Source: Porticoccaceae bacterium (GTDB lineage: Bacteria; Pseudomonadota; Gammaproteobacteria; Pseudomonadales; Porticoccaceae). Taken from it: a stretch of DNA of 43,842 bases. Position 1 is the first letter of the stretch. Every line of letters starts with the position of its first letter. This document shows positions 9,247 through 16,705 of the stretch, in pieces. Location of the stretch: NCBI GenBank assembly GCA_023229065.1, contig JALNZZ010000004.1:1-43842 (forward strand). Reading direction: 5' to 3'. The position numbers were made by a program, and so were the translations under genes. Under the pieces are notes generated by a model. It was not told where the DNA came from and ran no database searches. It was given only the letters and a program-made list of their open reading frames with translations.

Positions 9247-9327
9247 AACCAGCTTGCCAGCGACCTCATCCAACTGGAGAAGGAGAATTGCGAGCACTTC
9301 CACCACGACGACCGCGCGGGTCGTTAG
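9247..9327 (+). pseudogene. Possible 3' remnant of a lost gene
   Basis: In the 214-bp gap between the two flanking minus-strand genes, one plus-strand frame reads NQLASDLIQLEKENCEHFHH and six more residues to a stop. The composition (amphipathic, charged, His-rich tail) looks like the C-terminus of a real protein, but an upstream stop cuts the frame at 9244. I do not recognise the parent gene. Nothing else is seen in 9155-9368. Confidence 0.25.
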
Positions 9328-9368
9328 AGCGCAATGGGCAACGATTTAGACGATCGCTTTCTTTGCCG

Positions 9369-10166
9369 CTATCTCAGCGCGGCCTTGGTTTGTTCCCAAG
9401 CCTGTTCGAGTTTGGCAGCGCGCTTATCGTAGTCTTCCTGGATATCGGCAATGCGTTGTTCAATCCGCTTTCCAGCCGATTCGACAGCCCCCTCGGCCTG
9501 CGCTTGTAATGAGACGATTACAGCCTCCGTTTCTTCGCGAAGAGCTTTGGCCTTCCCTTGAATTCGCTTGCTGGCTTCGGCCAAGGATTTGTCCAACAGT
9601 TCGATGCGCACCTTTAGTTCTGTGCCAGCATGCTTACCCTCTTGGAGCAGTTGCTCGCGTAGGTACGTCAATTCGTTCGTGATGTCATTGATCTCGCGTC
9701 GGATCTGGGCTTCCTCGACTTCGTGACGGAACGTACGCACCACCACGCCGCCTAGAGGGGCGATGCGAATATCAAGGGGCGAAGTCCAGCCCTCATCGAT
9801 TTCGGCAATGACCACGCTCCTGCCAGGCGTAAGTTCTTCGGAGATGACCTTGATAAAATCCCCAGAAATTCCAGCATCGAATATATCTTTAAGCCCGCCG
9901 AGAAGCGCGCCGCCGGTCAGTCCTGCGATTGTGCCGAACGGACCTGCCAGCAAGCCGAGAAGACCACCAGTAACTGCGCCAATCGTGGTTGCAAGCCCGC
10001 CCGCCGACTTGGCTTCCCTGATCGAGAGCTTGCCGGCTTCGTCCTTGACGACTACCGTTTCGCCGTAAAGGAGGATACTGCCCTCTCGATGCAGCTCGCG
10101 AAGCGCCAGGACCCCTTCGTAGGCCCGCGCTTCATCTGGAAAAATGATGGCTACAAATTTGTTCAT
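9369..10166 (-). CDS. DUF1269-type membrane protein
   Basis: A 265-residue protein of unknown function. The N-terminus (MNKFVAIIFPDEARAYEGVL) and the glycine-rich hydrophobic hairpin at about residues 57-92 (GAVTGGLLGLLAGPFGTIAG) match the DUF1269 family. A C-terminal half, about residues 145-265, is predicted coiled coil. The ATG at 10166 has AGGCGG 7 bases upstream; an in-frame extension to 10394 is rejected because it lacks family similarity. DUF1269 genes often sit with membrane stress or transporter genes; here the next gene downstream, 214 bp away, is an AI-2E permease. Confidence 0.75.
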   Translation of the reverse strand: MNKFVAIIFPDEARAYEGVLALRELHREGSILLYGETVVVKDEAGKLSIREAKSAGGLATTIGAVTGGLLGLLAGPFGTIAGLTGGALLGGLKDIFDAGISGDFIKVISEELTPGRSVVIAEIDEGWTSPLDIRIAPLGGVVVRTFRHEVEEAQIRREINDITNELTYLREQLLQEGKHAGTELKVRIELLDKSLAEASKRIQGKAKALREETEAVIVSLQAQAEGAVESAGKRIEQRIADIQEDYDKRAAKLEQAWEQTKAALR

Positions 10167-10351
10167 GTGTCCGCCTTGGTAGTATGTCCGGAGTCTGCAA
10201 ATCGGATGCGACTTTATGGTCGGCTTTGCGGCAACCATGACAAACGCTTGTCGGCGGACGAAACGACCAGGTCGTGCCCAAGCTTCTTCCGCCTCACGTT
10301 GTGCGTTTGTGCATCTGTCCGCCGTAGCAGCCTGCCGGGCTTGCTTGAAGA

Positions 10352-10372
10352 ATTCTTTTGGGATTCTTTTGG
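10352..10372 (-). repeat. Tandem 10-bp repeat upstream of the DUF1269 gene
   Basis: ATTCTTTTGG occurs at 10352-10361 and again at 10363-10372, one helical turn apart, about 190-215 bp upstream of the DUF1269 start. Read in the sense of that gene it is CCAAAAGAAT twice. A related A-rich stretch ending in TTCAAG lies before the nodT-like gene at about 13941-13972. Confidence 0.45.
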
Positions 10373-10450
10373 ATTTTGTTAAGTCGCTTGCCATTGCACG
10401 GCGCGAATGCGGCGCTGGGACGATAACCTCTGGATGTCTCGAACTGTTCC

Positions 10451-11581
10451 TTAGAAGCCTCGGGTGAAGGTGACGCTACCAAAGACCGGTCGTTGTCGCT
10501 GCCCTGCGAACTCGCGGGTGCGGTGATAACGTGCAAAGGCGATCCGCCAGCGCCCGCGGTCGGCCGCGATGCCGTAGCCGATGTCGGCGACGAAGGGGCG
10601 CTTATCGACGCTGTGGCTGTTGCGGAAGGTATTGCCATCGAGTGTGATGTCGCGCATCACCCAGCGGGCATCGAGGGACAGGAACAGGTGGCTACGCCAC
10701 ATGCCATCCGCGAGAGTTTGAAAGGCTGTGGTGTTCTCACCGGCCGGACGCAGCGGCGCCATGCCGAAGTCGTCCGACAACTCAGTGCCCAGGCGCAGTT
10801 CCATCCCTGCATGGGCGGCAGTCGCGAAGTTGCCAATGCTGCCACCCACCGCCCCGATGGCGTCCCACTGCCAAGCCTGGGACGAGGAGCTGCTGCGCAG
10901 ACGCTCTCGCCGCTCGTGAATCAGTTGGATCACGGGCTCGTCATGCAATTGATTGTCCCAGCCAAGAGAGCTGTCAGCACCGATGACGCGGTGCAGCGCG
11001 TTCTGTACTTCGCCAGCCTTGGCCGAGGGGCCTACCACGCCGACGCGCAACTGGGACGTCCGCAGGACATCACCCGTGCGCGCGCTGTATCCCAAGCTGA
11101 ACATCAGCGCCCCGGCGTAGGGGCGGTCGCTGGCAATCAGGCCCCGCCGCTTTCGCTCCGTGGGCGTGAACATCAGGTGGCCGAATCCGGCAGTGAGATG
11201 CCATTCATCGATGGTCGATGATTGTCGTTCGGCAAACTGCTGGCTGAGCCAGCGCGCCACGCCCGGCAGGCAGGTCGAATTCGCTTGATCTGCTAGGTTA
11301 GGGGAGACCAGCGTCGCCAATATGCCGTTGGAATATCCCTGATCCTGGCCGGTGCCGCCGAGCAGGTCGTTGTCCATGCGCAGGTTGAGCGTGCTCGCAC
11401 TTCTGGGGGTGGCGGGAGCTTGGCATGGCTCGCTGGCCAGTGCCGTCGAGACCCAGCACAGCACGGAGAGTAAGAACAACCCCCGAGCGGGCGCGGTGGC
11501 GCGATGGAAACTGCCGGCTCGCTCCAGAAGTGCGGGCTGGATTGCCTGCCGGGGCGGCAGAAGCAGGGACGGGATGAGCAT
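10451..11581 (-). CDS. LpxR-like outer-membrane lipid A 3'-O-deacylase (DUF2219)
   Basis: A 376-residue beta-barrel enzyme that in the LpxR family removes the 3'-acyloxyacyl group of lipid A at the outer membrane. A signal peptide ends near residue 50 (LFLLSVLCWVSTALASEP). Family landmarks are intact: Asn71-Asp72 in the first strand (RMDNDLLGG), YSNG near 83, SDRPYAGAL near 151, and VGPSAKAGEVQNALHRVIGA at 183-202 with the catalytic-type His197. The last residue is Phe, as usual for barrels. The start at 11581 has only a weak ribosome site and could be a downstream non-ATG codon. It stands alone between DUF1269 and the two-component genes. Confidence 0.85.
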   Translation of the reverse strand: MLIPSLLLPPRQAIQPALLERAGSFHRATAPARGLFLLSVLCWVSTALASEPCQAPATPRSASTLNLRMDNDLLGGTGQDQGYSNGILATLVSPNLADQANSTCLPGVARWLSQQFAERQSSTIDEWHLTAGFGHLMFTPTERKRRGLIASDRPYAGALMFSLGYSARTGDVLRTSQLRVGVVGPSAKAGEVQNALHRVIGADSSLGWDNQLHDEPVIQLIHERRERLRSSSSSQAWQWDAIGAVGGSIGNFATAAHAGMELRLGTELSDDFGMAPLRPAGENTTAFQTLADGMWRSHLFLSLDARWVMRDITLDGNTFRNSHSVDKRPFVADIGYGIAADRGRWRIAFARYHRTREFAGQRQRPVFGSVTFTRGF

Positions 11582-11980
11582 TGCACGGCAGCTTGCTTTC
11601 GGAGCGTGGCGAGCATGCGCGTGGAATTTAAAGATTTTCTTTGGATATGGTTGACCTTTCGTTAGGCATGGATTGCGTCAGGACACCATCAAACAGTACG
11701 CGCAGCACATGCAGCCCTATCCGCAATCGATGTTGTGACTGGCTACCAGCACACCTTTGGTGACGAACTGCGCGGCTTCGCACACCGGTAAAAAGGCCGA
11801 TCAGTTGAGAGATGAATTCAGATCCGCTTGCTGCCGTTGTCCAATGCTGGATAAGTCTCTCGACGAGACTGGCAGTTGCCAGAAGCACTTGACTGGGCCG
11901 GCGCATTCCCTAATAGCCAGCTCGCCAATTCGTAGCTCAGTATTCGCCACGACTTTCGTCCGCTTACTTCAGGTCTCAGG
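11582..11980. other. Gene-free stretch between lpxR-like gene and histidine kinase
   Basis: About 400 bp with no convincing gene. One short plus-strand frame at about 11660-11730 (HGLRQDTIKQYAQHMQPYPQ) has coding-like composition and may be a remnant, but I cannot name it. The region must hold the lpxR-like promoter on the minus strand and the end of the kinase transcript. Confidence 0.5.
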
Positions 11981-13189
11981 TCAACCGGTCGAGACAAAAG
12001 TCCGCGTCGGCAGGCGCACGCTTACGATCAAGCCGCCAGCGCTACGATTGCCGCATTCCAGCTCGCCCCCGTGTGCCCGGCAGACGGCCGCAGCTATCGC
12101 CAGGCCAAGTCCGCTTCCACCGGAATGACGCGCTCGCGAGGTTTCGGCGCGCCAGAAGCGGTCGAGCATCGCGGGAAGATGTTCTGGTGCGACGCCAGGC
12201 CCGTGGTCCGAGACGGTAATCGTTGTGCCCAACGGCGTACTATTTGCGTCGATCTCCAGTGTCTTGCCGCGCGCCGCGTAACGCAGGACATTCTCGACGA
12301 GAATCGTCAGTACCTGCCCTATGCGATCTCGGTCGGCATACAGTTGGATATGGGTCGCAGCCGACACAACCGGCTTAATGCCTGCTCGATCCAGGTCAGC
12401 TGCGGCCCATTCCAGCCGCTCCGCAATCAGTTCCTGCAGCGGGAAGCTGTCCATTTCGAGCGGGAGCTGCCCGGCACGCGCCAGAGAAACCAGGTGTAGA
12501 TCGCCCACCAGCCGGTTGATCTGCTCGAGCTGGCGAAGAATCGCACCAAGCTGATCCTGCTCCAGCGGGAAGACCTCATCCATCATGCCTTGGACACGGC
12601 CCATGGCCGCGTTGAGCGGCGTGCGCAATTCGTGCGCCAGCATCGCACTGGAGTCACGCACCTCGCGCTCGTACTGCTGTAGCCGCGTGGTCATGTCGTT
12701 AAAGTTGCGCACAAGGCCCGCCAATTCGTCGGGTGCGGTAGTCACCGCATCGACGCGATTACCGAAATGGCCTTCACTGACTCTGCGGGCTGCTTCTGCG
12801 ATCAGTACGAACTGACGCGAAAGTGGTCGCGACAACCACAGCCCGACCAGGATGACGACAGGGATTGCGACGACGACCATGACGGCCAACATCAGCCAGT
12901 CAGGATTGGTCAGGCCGGGGCCGAATCGCTCGATGTTGTGGTAGCGCTCCATCAGCTCCCACAGCCGAGGCTCATTGCCGCGAGGATCCTCACGCAGCCG
13001 CTCGATCTCCTGGCGCGTCTCCGGCGGTGCCTGGCGCAGTGTTAGCGTATCGGCGATGTCGAAGTACGCCCACATGCCGATCGCCACCGCCAACACGGTT
13101 CCTACGGCCAGCGCGCTCATGCGCAGACCGAACCACCACCATAGCGAGCCCGGACGCCGGCGCGGCCACAGCAGCGTACGCAGCTTCAT
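11981..13189 (-). CDS. Sensor histidine kinase next to the efflux operon
   Basis: A 402-residue inner-membrane kinase. Transmembrane helices lie at about residues 20-42 and 98-119 around a short (about 55-residue) periplasmic sensor; a HAMP domain follows (120-172), then the H-box with phospho-accepting His186 (SAMLAHELRTPLN), an N-box (VENVLRYA) and the G boxes DHGPGVAP and GGSGLGLAI of the ATPase domain. The overall form is like AdeS/BaeS kinases that control RND pumps. Its ATG overlaps the response regulator stop (ATGA), so the pair is one operon, divergent from the pump genes. Confidence 0.9.
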   Translation of the reverse strand: MKLRTLLWPRRRPGSLWWWFGLRMSALAVGTVLAVAIGMWAYFDIADTLTLRQAPPETRQEIERLREDPRGNEPRLWELMERYHNIERFGPGLTNPDWLMLAVMVVVAIPVVILVGLWLSRPLSRQFVLIAEAARRVSEGHFGNRVDAVTTAPDELAGLVRNFNDMTTRLQQYEREVRDSSAMLAHELRTPLNAAMGRVQGMMDEVFPLEQDQLGAILRQLEQINRLVGDLHLVSLARAGQLPLEMDSFPLQELIAERLEWAAADLDRAGIKPVVSAATHIQLYADRDRIGQVLTILVENVLRYAARGKTLEIDANSTPLGTTITVSDHGPGVAPEHLPAMLDRFWRAETSRARHSGGSGLGLAIAAAVCRAHGGELECGNRSAGGLIVSVRLPTRTFVSTG

Positions 13190-13875
13190 TGGAAACGGTA
13201 TCCGACGCCACGTACTGTCATCAGTACGCCGCTCACACCACGCTGTTCTAGCTTGCGGCGGAGGTTGTGCATGTGCACGTCGACGGACCGCTCCAGTGCA
13301 TCGCTTTCGGGCAAGCAGGCGTCGAGCAGTTCATGACGGGTGAAGGCCTTGAACGGCGTCTTCAACAGCTTGGCCAGTAGGTTGAACTCGGCAGGCGTCA
13401 GGGACAGCGGAATTGGCTGTCCCGATGCATCCTCCACGCTGGCCAAAACCGCACCGGTATCGACTACGACGTTGCCGTGGCGCAGTAGACCATCGGGCCG
13501 CGGCGAGGGGCGTGCGCGGCGCAGCACTGCGTGCACGCGAACCACCACTTCCTTTGGGCTGTAGGGCTTGACGATGTAGTCGTCGGCGCCGTAGCGCAGT
13601 GCGCCGAGTTTCTCCGGCTCGTCGCCGATGGCGGTGACCATGATCACCGGCGTGTCGCCAACACGGCGAATAGCGGAGAGCACGTCGGTACCACTGACCT
13701 TGGGCAGCATGACGTCCAGTAGGACCAGGTCGGGGCGCCACTGTGCGTGCAACTGCAGGGCCTGCGCGCCGTCGTGTGCCTTGCTGACCTGGAAGCCGTC
13801 CTTGTGCAGGTAGGCCTCCAGGATGCTGGCGCTGTCCAGATCGTCCTCGACGACCAGTATTTTCTGTTGAGACAT
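13186..13875 (-). CDS. OmpR/PhoB-type response regulator
   Basis: A 229-residue regulator with a receiver domain (acidic pocket Glu10-Asp11-Asp12, phospho-acceptor Asp54, Thr81, Lys103) and a C-terminal winged helix (residues about 130-228; RSVDVHMHNLRRKLE, VRGVGYRF). The start at 13875 (MSQQKILVVEDD) was chosen over 13905 because it begins right at the receiver fold. It resembles AdeR/BaeR regulators of multidrug efflux. It is transcribed away from the outer-membrane factor gene at 14023, so the 147-bp gap is its likely binding region. Confidence 0.92.
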   Translation of the reverse strand: MSQQKILVVEDDLDSASILEAYLHKDGFQVSKAHDGAQALQLHAQWRPDLVLLDVMLPKVSGTDVLSAIRRVGDTPVIMVTAIGDEPEKLGALRYGADDYIVKPYSPKEVVVRVHAVLRRARPSPRPDGLLRHGNVVVDTGAVLASVEDASGQPIPLSLTPAEFNLLAKLLKTPFKAFTRHELLDACLPESDALERSVDVHMHNLRRKLEQRGVSGVLMTVRGVGYRFQ

Positions 13876-14022
13876 GCTGACTCCACTCGCTCGTGCATGC
13901 GCCACGTGATCGCGCTGGGCGCGAAGCGGCGCTTCTTAATCAAATCTAAAAAAAACCCGAAACATCCCTTCAAGTCCCGAAGGCAACCTACACCGATTCT
14001 TGTAACACGCTGGAGAATTCGC
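13876..14022. promoter_or_regulatory. Divergent control region for the two-component and efflux operons
   Basis: The only non-coding DNA between the regulator start and the efflux operon start, so it must hold both promoters. It contains an A-rich tract (13941-13955) in otherwise GC-rich DNA, and TTCAAG at 13969 followed by TTCTTGTAAC near 13997. No canonical -35/-10 pair could be assigned with confidence. A GGAGA ribosome site precedes the ATG at 14023. Confidence 0.55.
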
Positions 14023-15480
14023 ATGTTCCCAAAATTGTCTGGCGATGTCCCGGCCTGGTTGATGGCCTCCGTGCTGGCCGCGCCGTGGCTCGCTGGATGC
14101 TCGATGGCACCGCATTATGAGCGGCCGCCGCAGGCAGTACCGGCGACGTTCGGGCAGCTTCGCGCTGCAGCGGCCGCCACCGCCGCAGAGCAGGCCGCGC
14201 CCGCGGCGCTGACGGATCAGGAGCGTGAGTTCCTGGGCGCCCTGACGCCCGACGGCGCCCTGGCGCCGCTGGTAGTGCGCGCTCTGGCGCACAACGCCGA
14301 CTATCGACTTGCGGCGCTTCGGGTCGAGCAGGCGCGCGCGCAATACCGCGTCGAGCGCTCTGCGCGCCTGCCCACGGCCGGTATCGATGCGCAGCAGACC
14401 CGACAGAGCTTCGACGATCCCGCGCTACGCGAGCGCTACCAGCAGGATCTGTCGCGTGCCGGCATCGCCATCAGCGACTACGAACTGGACGTATTCGGAC
14501 GACTGAAGTCGCTATCCGATGCCGCTCGCGAACATTATCTAGCCAGCGAGGCTGGGCAGGAGGCAGCGCGCGGCGCGTTGGTCGCCGAGGTACTAAGGGC
14601 CTATGCGCTGGTCTGCGCGGCGACGCAGGCGCACCAGCGCCTGCAGGCCGTGCATGCGGACAACGCGGCGCTGCTGGAGATCGCGCAAGGGCAGTACGAC
14701 ATCGGGCTGATCGCACGCGACGCGCTGGACCGCCGGCGTGCCGCCACCGAGCAGGCGCAGGTGGCCGCACTGCGCGCCGGCGACGATGCCGCAGCAGCGC
14801 GGCGGGCGTTGCAGCTGCTGACCGGATTCGATGCGGAGGTGGCACCCGGCCCGCTGGCACCGCTCGCCGAGGCGCCCGACGCAATGGCGGCACTGCGCGA
14901 TCTGGATTCGAAGGTGCTGCTGCAGCGTCCCGACATCCGCCAGGCCGAGGCCGAGCTGCGCGCGGCCAATGCGAACATTGGCGCAGCCCGCGCAGCCTTC
15001 TTTCCCTCGATCCGCCTGAGCACCTCGCTGGGTAGCGCCAGCAACTCGCTGGACGATCTGTTCAGCTCGGGCAGCCGCAGCTGGTCGTTCATGCCGCAGT
15101 TGGTGCTGCCGATCTTCGACTTCGGCCGCAACCGCGCCAACCTCGACCTGGCCTGGACCCGCAGGCACGCCGGCGTGATCGAGTACGAGCGCAGCATCGA
15201 GGCCGCATTCCGCGAAGTCGCCGACGCGCTCGACGCCCGCGCCACCTTCGCCGTGTCCGAAGCCCAGTTGCGCGAGCAGGATCGGCTCGCGGCGCTGCGT
15301 CTCGAACGCGCCGAGCGCCGCGTCTCGCGCGGGCTGGCGGATCGCCAGGACCTGCTGGCCGACCGTATCGAGGCGACCCGCACCACGCTCGACCACCTGC
15401 ACGCTCAGCGCGATCTGGCGCTAAGCCGCATCGCACTGTTCAGGGCCTTCTACGGCGTCGAACTGCCCGCCCGGCTTTGA
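14023..15480 (+). CDS. NodT/OprM-type outer-membrane efflux lipoprotein
   Basis: A 485-residue outer-membrane channel for the tripartite pump. The N-terminus is a lipoprotein signal with box LAGC, Cys at 26, followed by YERPPQAVPATFG as in NodT-family proteins. Two efflux-protein repeats follow, with conserved RPDIRQAEAELRAANANIGA and FFPSIRLS near residues 300-335 and a long helical tail. The ATG at 14023 has TGGAGA upstream; an in-frame extension to 13747 is a shadow of the regulator gene. It opens the seven-gene efflux/lipid-transport operon; placing the outer-membrane gene first is less usual than placing it last. Confidence 0.92.
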   Translation: MFPKLSGDVPAWLMASVLAAPWLAGCSMAPHYERPPQAVPATFGQLRAAAAATAAEQAAPAALTDQEREFLGALTPDGALAPLVVRALAHNADYRLAALRVEQARAQYRVERSARLPTAGIDAQQTRQSFDDPALRERYQQDLSRAGIAISDYELDVFGRLKSLSDAAREHYLASEAGQEAARGALVAEVLRAYALVCAATQAHQRLQAVHADNAALLEIAQGQYDIGLIARDALDRRRAATEQAQVAALRAGDDAAAARRALQLLTGFDAEVAPGPLAPLAEAPDAMAALRDLDSKVLLQRPDIRQAEAELRAANANIGAARAAFFPSIRLSTSLGSASNSLDDLFSSGSRSWSFMPQLVLPIFDFGRNRANLDLAWTRRHAGVIEYERSIEAAFREVADALDARATFAVSEAQLREQDRLAALRLERAERRVSRGLADRQDLLADRIEATRTTLDHLHAQRDLALSRIALFRAFYGVELPARL

Positions 15481-15601
15481 GAGAGGACCCCGACCAATGA
15501 CGCTTCGCTTTTCGCCCGTGCCGGATTGCTCCACCTGGACAGCGGCGCCGACTATCCCTTCCCCCCTTCAGACCGGCGCGCAGGCGACCGGAGGTAGCCT
15601 T

Positions 15602-16705
15602 ATGCCCATTGCGCGCTCCATTGTCCCCGCCGGCCTGCTGGTCGCGACACTACTGCTGTCGGCCTGCAGTCCCGACACGCCCGCGCCCGAACCGCTGCGC
15701 ACGGTCAAGCTGGAGGCCGTCGGGGCCGGTTCGGCCGCCGCCGCCTCGCGCTTCGTCGCCACCCTGCGCCAGGAGCAGCGCGCGGAATTGGCGTTCGAGA
15801 ACGGTGGGCGCATCGCCGAGATCGCCGTGGACGTGGGTGACCGCGTGCGCAAGGGCCAGGTGCTTGCGCGTCTGGACGCCGAGCCGGCGCGGCTGCGGCT
15901 GGCACAGGCCGAGGCGAACCTGCGCGCGGCCACCGTGCAGGCCAGGGAACGGCAGATCCAATTGCAACAACAGCAAGCGATGTTCGAGGACGGAGCGATT
16001 TCGCAAGCGACGCTGACCAGCGCCCAGGTCGCCGACGACTCGGCACGGGCGCAATTGCGCGTGGCCGAATCCGACCGCGCGTTGGCTGCACGCGCGCTGC
16101 GCCAGAGCGAGCTGCGTGCGCCGTTCGACGGCAGCGTGGTGGCCCGCCAATTGCAGCCCCAGGCCGATACCTTGGTCGGGCAGACCGTGCTGCAGGTCGA
16201 GGGCCAGGGCCAGCCGCAGGCGCTGGCGACGCTGCCGAGCTCGGTCGCGCAGGGCCTGGCGCCAGGCGCGCTGGTGCGGGCGATGCGCTCGGACGCGCCG
16301 CAGGCGACGTTCGAGCTGCGCTTGCGAAGCGTCTCCTCACGGCTGGAAGGCGGTGCCAGCGTCCAGGCAATCTTCGACGTGACCGAGGCCTCGGTACCGC
16401 TGCGCAGCGGCGACAGCCTGCTGCTCGCGCTTTCGAATGAGTCCGCAGTCGACCTGTCGGTGCCACTGCAGGCGGTAGTCGGACAACAGGGCGAGGATGC
16501 GGTGTACGTCTACGATACCAAGGTGGGCACCGTGACCCGCCGCCGCGTCGAACTCGGCTCGGTCGAAGGCGAGCGCGTGCGCGTGACCGCCGGCCTGCAG
16601 CCAGGCGACCAGGTGGTCACCGCTGGCGGCGCCTTCCTCAGCGACGGCCAAGCGGTGCTGCCGTTCCGCTCCGCTTCGCGCCTGAATGAAGCGGGGCGCC
16701 CATGA
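15602..16705 (+). CDS. RND periplasmic adaptor (membrane fusion) lipoprotein
   Basis: A 367-residue MFP adaptor that bridges the RND pump and the outer-membrane channel. It has a lipoprotein signal (LLLSAC, Cys22), a biotinyl-lipoyl-like half (GRIAEIAVDVGDRVRKGQVL), a helical hairpin (about residues 100-155), the second lipoyl half (LRAPFDGSVVARQLQPQ) and beta-barrel and membrane-proximal parts. The start at 15602 is set by GGAGG 8 bases upstream; the earlier in-frame ATG at 15497 would block the lipoprotein signal. The 121-bp gap before it has no gene. Its stop overlaps the RND gene start (ATGA). Confidence 0.93.
   Translation: MPIARSIVPAGLLVATLLLSACSPDTPAPEPLRTVKLEAVGAGSAAAASRFVATLRQEQRAELAFENGGRIAEIAVDVGDRVRKGQVLARLDAEPARLRLAQAEANLRAATVQARERQIQLQQQQAMFEDGAISQATLTSAQVADDSARAQLRVAESDRALAARALRQSELRAPFDGSVVARQLQPQADTLVGQTVLQVEGQGQPQALATLPSSVAQGLAPGALVRAMRSDAPQATFELRLRSVSSRLEGGASVQAIFDVTEASVPLRSGDSLLLALSNESAVDLSVPLQAVVGQQGEDAVYVYDTKVGTVTRRRVELGSVEGERVRVTAGLQPGDQVVTAGGAFLSDGQAVLPFRSASRLNEAGRP

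Noticed and set aside
9237..9249. GGGATTGAAAC word resembling a CRISPR repeat end
   Set aside because: Occurs once, with no spacer-repeat periodicity and no cas genes.
11628..11906. 92-codon minus-strand frame as a transposase or other remnant
   Set aside because: No motif of any transposase and no flanking inverted repeats.
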